The notes beneath the pieces are model-generated. The model was not told the DNA's origin. It searched no databases and worked only from the letters and a program-made list of their open reading frames with translations. From assembly GCF_002585305.1 (NCBI RefSeq), contig NZ_NUNF01000053.1, forward strand, positions 1 to 53,624: a stretch of DNA of 53,624 nucleotides, given 5' to 3'. Position numbers and translations under genes: made by a program. This DNA is from Bacillus sp. AFS037270 (GTDB lineage: Bacteria; Bacillota; Bacilli; Bacillales_B; DSM-18226). Below are positions 45,854 to 53,624 of the stretch, in pieces. The stretch's first letter is position 1. Every line of letters starts with the position of its first letter.

Positions 45854-47158
45854 TTATTTTAACGGCAAATCCAACCGGACTAAGTCCTCGTAGGATTCTC
45901 TTTTCACTACAAGTGTGGCCCTTCCGTTTTCCACGAATACAACCGCAGGGCGAGGAATTCGGTTATAGTTGTTAGCCATAGAATACCCATATGCTCCAGT
46001 ACAAAATACTGCGAGAATGTCTTCTTCCCCAGGTTCCGGCAACGGCAGATCCCATATCAGCATGTCACCGGATTCACAGCACTTTCCGGCTATAGAGACG
46101 GTTTGATTTGCCTTAGCTAATGGTTTATTTGCAAGCACTGCTTCATATTTTGCTTGATAAAGGGCCGGGCGGATATTATCACTCATTCCTCCATCAACCG
46201 CCAAATATTTTCTAACACCTGGTACTTCCTTAGATGAACCAACCTGATATAAGGTAATACCAGCATCACCAACTAGCGAGCGACCTGGCTCAATCCAAAT
46301 TTCCGGCATTTTTAAGGAATGCTGCTCCGTCAAGTGTTTTACCTCGGTAATAATTTCTCGGACATACTGTGAAGGAAGAATGGGTTCATCTTCCTTTGTA
46401 TAACGAATTCCGAAGCCTCCGCCTAAATTTAGGACTTTGGCAACAAAAGAAAATTCATTTTTCCACTGTTCAAGCTTTTCAACAATTTTTTTAGCCGCCA
46501 ATAAGAAACCAGTCGTTTCAAATATCTGCGAACCAATATGGCAATGCAGACCGAGAACATTAAAGAAGTTATTTTCAATGGCCATTTTCAATGCATTTTC
46601 TGCCTGGCCGTTTTGAAGATCAAAGCCAAATTTTGAATCTTCTTGTCCGGTTAAGATGTAATCATGAGTATGCGCTTCTATACCAGGTGTGACCCTTAAT
46701 AGAATATTAACATTCGCATTTTTTTCCCGGCACAGATCTTTTAACAGATTGAGTTCAAAAAAGTTATCAACGACAATACAACCAATCTTGTGGTCTAAAG
46801 CCATCTCTAACTCTTCTCTGCTTTTATTATTTCCGTGAAAATGAATTCTTTCAACAGGAAACCCAGCAACGATAGCGGTATATAACTCTCCTCCAGATAC
46901 AACATCAAGCGATAATCCCTCTTCTTCCGCCAACTGAATCATAGCAACAGTCGAAAAAGCTTTGCTAGCATATGCTACCTGAGCAGTCACATTTAAATCA
47001 TCAAAGGTTTGTTTAAAACCTCTTGCCCTTTCTCTCATTAAAGCTACATCATAAACATACAGAGGCGTCCCATATTGCCGTGCTAACTCAACGGCATCAA
47101 CTCCGCCTATTTCTAGATTCCCGTTTTTATTTACACCTGTTGATCCGTAAAAATACAT
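45854..47158 (-). CDS. lysA: Diaminopimelate decarboxylase
   Basis: 434 residues. It makes L-lysine from meso-diaminopimelate using PLP. The PLP lysine is Lys66 in VAYASKAFS. Other family motifs: HGNNKS, HCHIGSQI, LNLGGGFGI, EPGRSLVGDAG and CCESGD. Cytoplasmic. GAGAGGGAGAGG precedes the ATG. It follows the spoVA genes, as in B. subtilis. I see no lysine riboswitch in the 167-base upstream spacer. Confidence 0.97.
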   Translation of the reverse strand: MYFYGSTGVNKNGNLEIGGVDAVELARQYGTPLYVYDVALMRERARGFKQTFDDLNVTAQVAYASKAFSTVAMIQLAEEEGLSLDVVSGGELYTAIVAGFPVERIHFHGNNKSREELEMALDHKIGCIVVDNFFELNLLKDLCREKNANVNILLRVTPGIEAHTHDYILTGQEDSKFGFDLQNGQAENALKMAIENNFFNVLGLHCHIGSQIFETTGFLLAAKKIVEKLEQWKNEFSFVAKVLNLGGGFGIRYTKEDEPILPSQYVREIITEVKHLTEQHSLKMPEIWIEPGRSLVGDAGITLYQVGSSKEVPGVRKYLAVDGGMSDNIRPALYQAKYEAVLANKPLAKANQTVSIAGKCCESGDMLIWDLPLPEPGEEDILAVFCTGAYGYSMANNYNRIPRPAVVFVENGRATLVVKRESYEDLVRLDLPLK

Positions 47159-47207
47159 TCCCTCTCCCTCTCTCCGTTACACTACTATAGTCTATGAGAC
47201 AATCTCA

Positions 47208-47251
47208 AAAATAAATAGACAGAATCTGCAAAAGATACTGCCTATTTTTTT
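47208..47251 (-). terminator. spoVAF intrinsic terminator
   Basis: ATAGGCAG pairs with CTGTCTAT (one wobble) around a 15-base loop, followed by TTATTTTTG on the minus strand. Confidence 0.65.
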
Positions 47252-47325
47252 GACTACTTTAACCCTTTATTTAAATAAAATAACTTTAGCATAACTTAAT
47301 TAAAACTGCAATTGTAAAAAAAACA

Positions 47326-48816
47326 TTACTTCTCATTTGCACCAGGCGGCTGCCTGAAACGATTTCGCGGCCGAACAATACTTGGTCTTAGCAGGGAGCC
47401 TGGAATGGCACGACGAATGACAATTTGCATAAATCCTTTTGGTTCAAAGGGAAGGAATGGCCAAAAGTATGGTGTGTTAAACGCACGCATATGAACAACA
47501 AATAAAAACATTGCTGTACACCCTATCACAAATCCTGGTGTATGGAACAGAGCAACCAAAATCATTAGGATCATTCTGGCAATCTTATTTGCTACACCTA
47601 ATTCATAACTTGGGGTTGTAAAAGTACCTATACCTGCAAGCGCCACATAAAGGATGACTTCCGGAACAAATAGCCCTACATCAATCGCGATTTGTCCTAT
47701 CAAAACGGCGGCAATTAAACCCATTGCTGTTGATAATGGGGTTGGAGTATGTATAGCAGCCATTCTTAAAAATTCAATACCAAAATCAGCTAATATTAAT
47801 TGGACAACCACTGGAATATTCGTTTGTTTATTTGGTCCAATAAAGGCAATATTTTCGGGCAATAAGGATGGTTCCATCACAAATAGTAACCAAAGTGGGA
47901 GCAGTATGATGGAAGCTAATATTCCTAAAAACCTTGTCCATCTTACAAAGGTTCCCATTGCAGGGGATTCCCTAAATTCTTCAGCGTGCTGGACATGATG
48001 AAAATACGTTGTCGGAGTAATAATGACACTAGGTGATGTATCACAATAAATAATGATATGACCTTCTAATATATGTGCCGCAGCCACATCCGCTCTTTCT
48101 GTATATCTTACCATTGGAAAGGGATTCCATCCCTGTTTGACAATGAATTCCTCAATCGTTTTATCTCCCATAGGAATTCCGTCGACATTAATCGCCTTTA
48201 TTTCTTTTCTTAATATATTTAATAAATCAGCATCTGCGACATCCTCTAAATAGCCTATTGCCACATCCGTTTTTGATCTTTCTCCTACTTTGATCATTTC
48301 AAAACGCAGGCGTTCATCTCTAATTCTCCGTCTCGTTAGCGCCGTATTTAGGATGATATTTTCAACAAATCCATCACGTGAACCCCGGACAACCTTCTCA
48401 GTATCTGGTTCTTGAGGCGACCTCCCAGGATAACTTCTTACATCAACGGCCAATGCCGTTTTTTCACCTTCAATAACTACGACAATCTGACCGGAAAGGA
48501 CTAAATCCACGAGCTCATCTAATTTATGAATAGGCTGAACGGATTGGTTGAGAAGACGATTATAAATAAGCTTGTAAATGTCCGTTGATTGTTTTTCATG
48601 GTTGTTTAGCTGGACTAATTCTTCTATTAATTCGATGATAAAACGGGTATCACAAAGACCATTACAGTAATATATTTGTACATCTTTCTTGAGGACGTTC
48701 AGCTTCCTAACGCCTAAGTCAAAGCTGATGCCCAGCCCGACCCTTTGTTTCATATAATTTTCTATCTCATTTACTGATTCAGGGATTGGCCATTTTTGCT
48801 CATTGCTCCTTGACAC
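47326..48816 (-). CDS. spoVAF: Stage V sporulation protein AF (GerA family)
   Basis: 496 residues. A GerA-type membrane protein of the inner spore membrane. Soluble N-terminal domain with [20 protein letters not shown], then about five membrane segments (for example [38 protein letters not shown]). In B. subtilis it associates with other spore membrane proteins and modestly affects germination. I chose the GTG that follows AAAGGAG at 8-base spacing; it lies inside the end of spoVAEA. Confidence 0.93.
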   Translation of the reverse strand: MSRSNEQKWPIPESVNEIENYMKQRVGLGISFDLGVRKLNVLKKDVQIYYCNGLCDTRFIIELIEELVQLNNHEKQSTDIYKLIYNRLLNQSVQPIHKLDELVDLVLSGQIVVVIEGEKTALAVDVRSYPGRSPQEPDTEKVVRGSRDGFVENIILNTALTRRRIRDERLRFEMIKVGERSKTDVAIGYLEDVADADLLNILRKEIKAINVDGIPMGDKTIEEFIVKQGWNPFPMVRYTERADVAAAHILEGHIIIYCDTSPSVIITPTTYFHHVQHAEEFRESPAMGTFVRWTRFLGILASIILLPLWLLFVMEPSLLPENIAFIGPNKQTNIPVVVQLILADFGIEFLRMAAIHTPTPLSTAMGLIAAVLIGQIAIDVGLFVPEVILYVALAGIGTFTTPSYELGVANKIARMILMILVALFHTPGFVIGCTAMFLFVVHMRAFNTPYFWPFLPFEPKGFMQIVIRRAIPGSLLRPSIVRPRNRFRQPPGANEK

Positions 48817-49378
48817 GAAAGCCACTCCTTTCAAGTATAAGTTCTACAGCTTTTTTGGTTATTGGAGCACCCAACTTGTATGAATCTTGCCTAGCCATTT
48901 TTCCAATATCGCCCACTCCTACGATAATAGGAATACTTAATTCATCAAGACAATATACTGTATCTCCATTGATCCTGCCGAGTTCGAGTTCTTGTATTCC
49001 ATATTTATCGACACCATACGGGGTTAAAATTCCATCCCGATCAATACTTACATCAACCCTTGTCCATTCCTCATGCCTGGATCTTGCTGCAACCGCAATG
49101 GCTCCTAACACTTCAATATCTTCATGTGTGGCAACATATTTCAATGCCGATTCGCCAGCACCTTCCCCTACAATTCCACTGTCATCAAACATCACTAATA
49201 CCGGGTCATGCGGTGTTTTTTTAATTAACTTGACGATTTCCGGTCCCGTTAATTTGGAAGGATTTCCATAGGAGCTGGTTATACAACGTCCGCCAATCTC
49301 TTTGGCTACATGTTCAACAGCCCTTTTTGCATATTCATCACCGTCAGTAATTAAAATGACGCGCCTCCGAATACTCAT
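48800..49378 (-). CDS. spoVAEA: Stage V sporulation protein AEA
   Basis: 192 residues from [19 protein letters not shown] soluble protein with the signatures [39 protein letters not shown] and [24 protein letters not shown]. It is part of the spoVA set used for dipicolinic acid movement in spores. AGGAAGGG lies upstream of the ATG; 29 earlier in-frame codons were rejected. It is separated from spoVAB by 104 bases that contain no recognisable spoVAC, spoVAD or spoVAEB. Confidence 0.94.
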   Translation of the reverse strand: MSIRRRVILITDGDEYAKRAVEHVAKEIGGRCITSSYGNPSKLTGPEIVKLIKKTPHDPVLVMFDDSGIVGEGAGESALKYVATHEDIEVLGAIAVAARSRHEEWTRVDVSIDRDGILTPYGVDKYGIQELELGRINGDTVYCLDELSIPIIVGVGDIGKMARQDSYKLGAPITKKAVELILERSGFRVKEQ

Positions 49379-49482
49379 AATCTGATGTCCCTTCCTAATT
49401 AATGAGTTATTGATCATGAAATTTATACTCTTTATTATCTTTCTTTCAAATAAGAGTTGATTCACAGCTGATGTTCAGTTTT

Positions 49483-49905
49483 TTAATGATAGATAAAATA
49501 AAGCCACTGAAAAATCGACCCAAAAATTTTCCCTAACACGATTGCCATGATTAGAATGATTATTTGTCCATCTAGCCGGATCCTTTTAGCTAGGATCGGA
49601 AACACATTTACTACTTCAGTTAACCCTGCCGCCAGCATTCCTACAAATACTCCCCCTGTAAGTCCTAAAGGGATTAAAAAATAGGCAGAGACATGCAGTG
49701 CAGGGTCCCTTAAGCTTGCGAACACCCCGACTAGTACTCCCAACACTACTGCCCATTCGTATAAAGGAATCATTTTCATTGATTTGGAAAGTTGTGTCAG
49801 TCTAGGGATAATCCCCAGTACAGTTAAAAATGCAACAAAACCAGCGCCTACCATTAATCCACTTGCAAGACCTATAAAGATAACTGCTAGGATTTTAATC
49901 GTCAT
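49483..49905 (-). CDS. spoVAB: Stage V sporulation protein AB
   Basis: 140 residues, about four membrane segments with the conserved GAGFVAFLTVLGIIPRL and GLTGGVFVGMLAAGLTEVVNVFPI. Inner spore membrane protein of the SpoVA set. It overlaps the end of spoVAA by 11 bases; a TTG directly before the chosen ATG is an alternative start. Confidence 0.95.
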   Translation of the reverse strand: MTIKILAVIFIGLASGLMVGAGFVAFLTVLGIIPRLTQLSKSMKMIPLYEWAVVLGVLVGVFASLRDPALHVSAYFLIPLGLTGGVFVGMLAAGLTEVVNVFPILAKRIRLDGQIIILIMAIVLGKIFGSIFQWLYFIYH

Positions 49906-50515
49906 CAATATGCTTCATACTTTCCTTATTTTCATGGATAACTACGTAATTATCTAAATCAAGCTGGTAATTAAAGATTTCGACTTCAAGTGGACTGGGT
50001 TCTTCATTTAAACGATGTTTGAACACATGATTAAAAAAGAGAATCATTCCAAGGCCAAGACCAATAGAATAAGGGATTTGGAAAAGCAATGGTTTTACTG
50101 CCTTTTTTTCTGTAATGATGGTGTATATTTTTTCCTGAACGCTTTGCATACTTACATCATCATGGAAATTCATAATCGTCATAGCAGAACCAAAAAATAA
50201 CAAAAACCATATTAGGATAAAAATTGGCAATGAAACCTTTTTTTTCTTAAAAACAACTTCCACTATGGTCTGTGCTGGACCAATGGATTGAACTTCAGCT
50301 TCCTTAAATGTACTCGTTATCTTCTTGATTATCTCCATCACATCTATAACGATTATATTCCGATCCTTCTCCGTTACTCGATATATCATTATTGATTGTA
50401 ATTTCAACAGGACCGCTTCTGGGGCAATGATCTGGGCAACATCCTTTAAGTAGATCTTTTCCTCTGGCCGGACATGAACTCGATGCCGCATGCGGATGTA
50501 GATTGTTTTTTCCAA
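49895..50515 (-). CDS. spoVAA: Stage V sporulation protein AA
   Basis: 206 residues from a TTG, giving MEKTIYIRMRHRV, equal to the B. subtilis SpoVAA length and N-terminus. A soluble N-terminal domain precedes two membrane segments (about 97-116, 143-163) and the conserved FNHVFKHRLNEEPSPLEVEIFNYQLDLDNYV. An in-frame ATG 21 codons earlier lies upstream of the predicted sigma-G start site and lacks a Shine-Dalgarno. First gene of the spoVA cluster. Confidence 0.93.
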   Translation of the reverse strand: MEKTIYIRMRHRVHVRPEEKIYLKDVAQIIAPEAVLLKLQSIMIYRVTEKDRNIIVIDVMEIIKKITSTFKEAEVQSIGPAQTIVEVVFKKKKVSLPIFILIWFLLFFGSAMTIMNFHDDVSMQSVQEKIYTIITEKKAVKPLLFQIPYSIGLGLGMILFFNHVFKHRLNEEPSPLEVEIFNYQLDLDNYVVIHENKESMKHIDDD

Positions 50516-50550
50516 AACATTCACTTCCCACACAATGATTTCCACATCAA

Positions 50551-50573
50551 TAGTATGGATAATCTTCGGTCCT
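50551..50573 (-). promoter_or_regulatory. Candidate sigma-G promoter of the spoVA genes
   Basis: CATACTA, an exact sigma-G -10, lies 36 bases before the spoVAA TTG start on the minus strand. A weak -35-like ACATGA is 17 bases upstream. spoVA operons are sigma-G dependent in B. subtilis. The promoter is placed just past the sigF terminator. Confidence 0.6.
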
Positions 50574-50582
50574 TTCATGTAA

Positions 50583-50631
50583 GCAAATGAAAAACCGCAT
50601 GGATCAGAGATCCATGCGGTCCTTCATTTGC
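50583..50631 (-). terminator. Very long sigF terminator overlapping the stop codon
   Basis: Two 23-base arms with a 3-base loop. Outer arms are GCAAATGAA/TTCATTTGC, inner arms ACCGCATGGATC/GATCCATGCGGT; a GG/TT pair between them can form G-U wobbles in RNA. The 3' arm contains a TTTTT tract. The 5' arm encodes the last sigF codons and its TGA stop begins at the loop. Confidence 0.88.
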
Positions 50632-51362
50632 TGTAATATCTTCTTCTCAAGCCGTGAAACCTGTACCTGGGAAATCCCCAGCCTAACCGCCACTTCAGAT
50701 TGGGTTTGGTCTTTATAATACCGCAAATAAACAATCAGTCTTTCCCGTTCATCAAGCTCGCGAATCGCTTCTTTTAATGCAATCTTATCAAACCATTTTC
50801 CTTCATTACCGTCATCTATTTGGTCTAGTAAGGTGATTGGATCGCCGTCATTTTCATATACTGTCTCATGAATGGATGACGGTGTCCTGCTTGCTTCTTG
50901 GGCAAGGATTACATCCTCCGGTGAAAGTTCCAAATGAGCTGAAATCTCATTTACAGTCGGAATCCTTCCAAGCGTTTTGGATAATTCATCCTTCGCTTTT
51001 CGAATTCTGTTCCCCATTTCTTTCAGTGAACGACTGACTTTGACAGTCCCGTCATCACGGATAAAACGTTGGATTTCACCAATAATCATTGGTACTGCAT
51101 AAGTGGAAAATTTGACATCATAGGATAGGTCAAACTTATCAACCGATTTTAATAATCCAATACAACCAATTTGGAATAAGTCATCCGGGTCATAACCCCT
51201 ATTAAGAAACCGCTGGACAACAGACCAAACAAGACGCATATTTTTTTCAACGATTAAATCTCTAGATTCTTGATCTCCAGCTTGGCTCTTTTTAATGAGC
51301 TCTTTTACTTCATGATCTTTTAAGTATGTTTGACTTTTATCGTTCTTGACCTCCACATCCAT
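50604..51362 (-). CDS. sigF: RNA polymerase sigma-F factor
   Basis: 252 residues from MDVEVKNDKSQTY. The forespore-specific sigma factor active just after septation. Region 2 (MRLVWSVVQRFLNRGYDPDDLFQIGCIGLLKSVDKFD), region 3 (KVSRSLKEMGNRIRKAKDEL) and region 4 (DQTQSEVAVRLGISQVQVSRLEKKIL) are complete. AAGGAG precedes the ATG. Controlled post-translationally by SpoIIAB and SpoIIAA, encoded directly upstream. Confidence 0.98.
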   Translation of the reverse strand: MDVEVKNDKSQTYLKDHEVKELIKKSQAGDQESRDLIVEKNMRLVWSVVQRFLNRGYDPDDLFQIGCIGLLKSVDKFDLSYDVKFSTYAVPMIIGEIQRFIRDDGTVKVSRSLKEMGNRIRKAKDELSKTLGRIPTVNEISAHLELSPEDVILAQEASRTPSSIHETVYENDGDPITLLDQIDDGNEGKWFDKIALKEAIRELDERERLIVYLRYYKDQTQSEVAVRLGISQVQVSRLEKKILQQMKDRMDL

Positions 51363-51374
51363 TGGCAAGTCTCC

Positions 51375-51815
51375 TTAATTGCAAAGCATTTTGTTAAGTT
51401 TTAAATGCTTCCTTAATCTAACCTCGGTTCCGCTGCCTGGCTGTGAATGAACCTCTACCTCATCCATGAAATTTTCCATGATGGTGAATCCCATACCGGA
51501 GCGTTCCAAATCCGGCTTTGTTGTAAACAATGGCTGACGAGCTTCCTCCACATCTGCTATACCTAAACCAACATCTTTAATTGACATATCAATCAGACTG
51601 TCTTCAATCGTTACCTGAATATAAACGATCCCGCTTGGGTCATTTTCGTAACCATGAATAATCGCATTTGTTACGGCCTCTGAAACGACCGTTTTAATCT
51701 CGGTTAGCTCATCCATCGTTGGATCAAGCTGGGCAATAAAAGCAGCGACGGTAACACGGGCAAACGACTCATTTTGACTTAAAGCGCTGAATTGAAGATT
51801 CATTTCATTCTTCAC
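51375..51815 (-). CDS. spoIIAB: Anti-sigma F factor SpoIIAB
   Basis: 146 residues. A GHKL-type protein kinase that holds sigma-F and phosphorylates SpoIIAA. Motifs: [20 protein letters not shown] (N box), [20 protein letters not shown] (G1 box) and [15 protein letters not shown] (G2). The start is GTG, directly after the spoIIAA stop and preceded by GGGGGTGG. It is the middle gene of the spoIIA operon. Confidence 0.98.
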   Translation of the reverse strand: MKNEMNLQFSALSQNESFARVTVAAFIAQLDPTMDELTEIKTVVSEAVTNAIIHGYENDPSGIVYIQVTIEDSLIDMSIKDVGLGIADVEEARQPLFTTKPDLERSGMGFTIMENFMDEVEVHSQPGSGTEVRLRKHLKLNKMLCN

Positions 51816-52166
51816 TCAGGCCACCCCCAATCTTTGCAATGCAAATTCCTCAGTCGGTTCCATTTTGATGATTTTGAATAAACCAGACATATCGAATAAT
51901 CTTTGTATTGCAGGGGAAATCGCACATACCACCATTTCACCGTGCACTTGCTTTATTTGTTTGTATCTTCCTAAAATAACTCCTAATCCAGAACTATCCA
52001 TAAAAGAGAGTTGTTCTAAATTTAAAACAATATGGCGAATATTATTTTTTTCTATAACAGCTGTGGCTTGTTCACGAAGGTCATCCGCTGTGTGATGATC
52101 TAACTCCCCACTTAAGCGAATACATAAAACATCGTGTTTTGTTTCCATTTCAATGTTAAGACTCAC
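51816..52166 (-). CDS. spoIIAA: Anti-anti-sigma F factor SpoIIAA
   Basis: 116 residues from GTG ([10 protein letters not shown]). STAS-domain protein; Ser58 in [11 protein letters not shown] is the residue phosphorylated by SpoIIAB and dephosphorylated by SpoIIE. The GTG follows AAGGAGG at 9-base spacing and gives the family N-terminus; upstream codons overlap the promoter region. Dephosphorylated SpoIIAA frees sigma-F. Confidence 0.97.
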   Translation of the reverse strand: MSLNIEMETKHDVLCIRLSGELDHHTADDLREQATAVIEKNNIRHIVLNLEQLSFMDSSGLGVILGRYKQIKQVHGEMVVCAISPAIQRLFDMSGLFKIIKMEPTEEFALQRLGVA

Positions 52167-52199
52167 TATTCCCGTCCTCCTTAATCTGGTATAGTGAGT

Positions 52200-52229
52200 C
52201 AATTCGCTTTTTTAATGAAAATATCCTTC
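52200..52229 (-). promoter_or_regulatory. Sigma-H promoter of the spoIIA operon
   Basis: On the minus strand GAAGGATAT and AGCGAATTG are separated by 12 bases. This fits the sigma-H pattern RNAGGAWWW / RNNGAATWW at all but one position. The spoIIA operon is a classical sigma-H target in B. subtilis; Spo0A boxes would also be expected nearby but I could not place them with confidence. Confidence 0.78.
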
Positions 52230-52329
52230 TATACATACAAAACTAGTCCTATTTCGCTAAAATTAGTATTGTAGTTTGAAGTTTCGACAATTGTTGTTAA
52301 ACAGTAATTTCATATAGATGAACAATCAT

Positions 52330-53502
52330 TTACTTTCCAGACTTTGTAAACATTCCAAATGCACGTTTATAAAGTGTCCACCAGCCTGCTTCTTTCACGT
52401 TCTTGCTGGCGACTAATGGACTTTCAAGAATTACTTTTCCATTCTTAATCAATTCAATTTCCCCAACCTTATCGCCCTTTGTAATAGGAGCCTTCAGATT
52501 TTTTTGAAGGATGACTTTTTGCTTAACATCCTGTATTTTTTCACCCTTTTTCGTTAGGATAGAAATCGGTTCACTAGTAACTGCTTCTATTTTCTTTTCC
52601 TTGCCCTTGCTTACTTTGGCCAAACCAATGGTTTGATTTCTTTTAAACATTGGATGTGTTTGATACTGGGCAAAGGCATAGTTAAGCAATTTCGTTACTT
52701 GTGCATTTCTTTCCTTAGAAGTCGGTGCACCAAAAACAACTGCAATAACACGCATTCCTTCTTTTTGGGCTGTTGCTGTCAGGCAATACTTTGCCTCGGC
52801 AGTAAAACCGGTTTTTAATCCGTCTACACCAGGATAAAAGCGCACTAATTTATTGGTATTAACCAGCCAGAATTTTTTATCGGTATTTTCACGAAGATAT
52901 GCTTCGTACATACCTGTAAATTTAGTGATACCTTCATATTTAAGCAGTTCTTTTGCCATAATAGCCATATCAGCTGCTGTGCTATAATGACCGCTGACCG
53001 GAAGCCCGGTAGTATTTTTAAAGAATGTATGCTTTAATCCCAGCTCTTTGGCTTTAGCGTTCATCATATCGACAAACGCATCTTCGGAACCTGCTATTCT
53101 TTCTGCCATGGCCACGGAGGCATCATTTCCTGATCCAATGGCAATTCCTCTTAACATTTCCTTAGTCGTCATTTCTTCGCCTGGTTCAAGGAAAATTTGT
53201 GAGCCGCCCATAGAGGCTGCATACTCACTTGTTCGTACTTTTTCATTCCAGGATAGTTTGCCTTCGTCAATTGCCTCCATAATGAGGAGCATCGTCATAA
53301 TTTTTGTCATACTCGCAGGCGGCAGCTCTTCGTTACTATTTTTTTCATATAGGACTGTGCCTGTATCTCGTTCAATTAAAATAGCGGATTTAACATTGCT
53401 GACAATATCAGTATTCTTTTTCTCTTCAGCAGCAAATGCAGATGGAATCCATAAACTAGTTAGTAAAAAAGATGTCACTATGAAAGAGACAAATCGTTTC
53501 AT
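52330..53502 (-). CDS. dacF: D-alanyl-D-alanine carboxypeptidase DacF
   Basis: 390 residues. Signal peptide about 1-24 (ends SAFA). Penicillin-binding triad SMTK (Ser64, Lys67), SGN (124-126) and KTG (230-232), and a C-terminal membrane-association helix. Forespore-expressed enzyme that trims peptides and adjusts cortex cross-linking. GGAGGG lies 8 bases before the chosen ATG; an ATG two codons upstream is too close to it. No terminator follows, so transcription likely continues into spoIIA. Confidence 0.95.
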   Translation of the reverse strand: MKRFVSFIVTSFLLTSLWIPSAFAAEEKKNTDIVSNVKSAILIERDTGTVLYEKNSNEELPPASMTKIMTMLLIMEAIDEGKLSWNEKVRTSEYAASMGGSQIFLEPGEEMTTKEMLRGIAIGSGNDASVAMAERIAGSEDAFVDMMNAKAKELGLKHTFFKNTTGLPVSGHYSTAADMAIMAKELLKYEGITKFTGMYEAYLRENTDKKFWLVNTNKLVRFYPGVDGLKTGFTAEAKYCLTATAQKEGMRVIAVVFGAPTSKERNAQVTKLLNYAFAQYQTHPMFKRNQTIGLAKVSKGKEKKIEAVTSEPISILTKKGEKIQDVKQKVILQKNLKAPITKGDKVGEIELIKNGKVILESPLVASKNVKEAGWWTLYKRAFGMFTKSGK

Positions 53503-53532
53503 TCGCATAACCCTCCATTCTTTATAATCTCC

Positions 53533-53560
53533 ATTTTTTCCAAATCAACTTACTTTATAC
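53533..53560 (-). promoter_or_regulatory. Candidate sigma-F promoter of dacF
   Basis: GTATA and GGAAAAAAT are separated by 14 bases on the minus strand, close to the sigma-F pattern GYATA / GGNRANANT. dacF is a sigma-F gene in B. subtilis. Confidence 0.55.
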
Positions 53561-53605
53561 AATTATTTCCTATAATTCCAAATTAATTAAGCTAGTAAAA
53601 TGGAA

Positions 53606-53624
53606 AAGGGTGACAGGCACCATG
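53606..53624 (+). repeat. GGGTGACAGGCACC motif at right edge
   Basis: The last bases hold GGTGACAGGCACC, a short imperfect palindrome (GGTG/CACC). It is cut by the window edge. I recall similar motifs recurring in Bacillaceae intergenic DNA, but cannot show a second copy here. Confidence 0.3.

Noticed and set aside
47159..47325. Lysine riboswitch or T-box upstream of lysA
   Set aside because: The spacer holds the spoVAF terminator; I see no L-box or T-box core sequence.
48786..49271. 161-codon open frame on the plus strand
   Set aside because: Antisense to spoVAEA and the start of spoVAF; Ser/Pro-rich shadow translation.
53048..53527. 159-codon open frame on the plus strand
   Set aside because: Antisense to the N-terminal half of dacF; no ribosome-binding site.

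Overview
The window looks like the chromosome of a low-GC, endospore-forming member of the Bacillaceae (Bacillus sensu lato). Gene content and order closely follow the Bacillus subtilis spoIVA-to-dacF segment. Sporulation and germination genes are dense (spoIVA, ypeB-sleB, cotJABC, dacB-spmAB, the spoVA genes, spoIIAA-spoIIAB-sigF, dacF). I see no phage genes, insertion sequences, CRISPR arrays, tRNA or rRNA genes. Nearly all genes lie on the minus strand, so transcription mostly runs from high to low coordinates. The plus-strand exceptions are ypzI, cotJABC, fer, a tiny yjcZ-type gene, ypuF and ypuA.

Layout. 1-5.5 kb: a dispersed-repeat fragment, spoIVA, yphF-yphE, gpsA, der. 5.7-12.9 kb: yphA, ypzI, fni-ypfD (isoprenoid isomerase and S1-domain protein), cmk-plsC, ypfB, and the germination pair sleB-ypeB. 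13-17.2 kb: prsW (anti-sigma protease), an asparaginase, ypdA (bacillithiol disulfide reductase) and gudB. 17.3-25.6 kb: mecB, ypbG, two small uncharacterised genes, the cotJABC coat operon, then ypbF, ypbE, ypbD, recS and ypbB. 25.8-30.2 kb: fer, an FMN-riboswitch-controlled riboflavin transporter, an M23 endopeptidase, sigX-rsiX and a full copy of the dispersed repeat. 30.2-37 kb: resABC and resDE (cytochrome c maturation and its redox two-component system) with rluB. 37.2-43.1 kb: dacB-spmA-spmB, a SodF-like superoxide dismutase, ypuI, an unknown gene, scpB and scpA. 43.3-47.2 kb: yjcZ-like, ypuF, ribT, a possible 30-residue membrane protein, ypuA and lysA. 47.3-53.6 kb: spoVAF, spoVAEA, spoVAB, spoVAA, sigF, spoIIAB, spoIIAA and dacF.

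The regulatory logic is readable in places: a near-perfect sigma-H promoter before spoIIAA, a sigma-F-type promoter before dacF, a sigma-G-type -10 before spoVAA just past a very long sigF terminator, sigma-E-type promoters before dacB, cotJ and spoIVA, an ECF-type promoter before sigX, and a sigma-A promoter plus FMN riboswitch before fmnP. Most operons end in a clear intrinsic terminator.

The most notable departures from B. subtilis are a spoVA cluster without spoVAC, spoVAD and spoVAEB, a lone ribT without the ribDEAH genes, a cotJ cluster embedded in the ypb region, and two copies of a structured dispersed repeat whose sequence differences are consistent with conserved base pairing. I found no clear undescribed defence or biosynthetic system.
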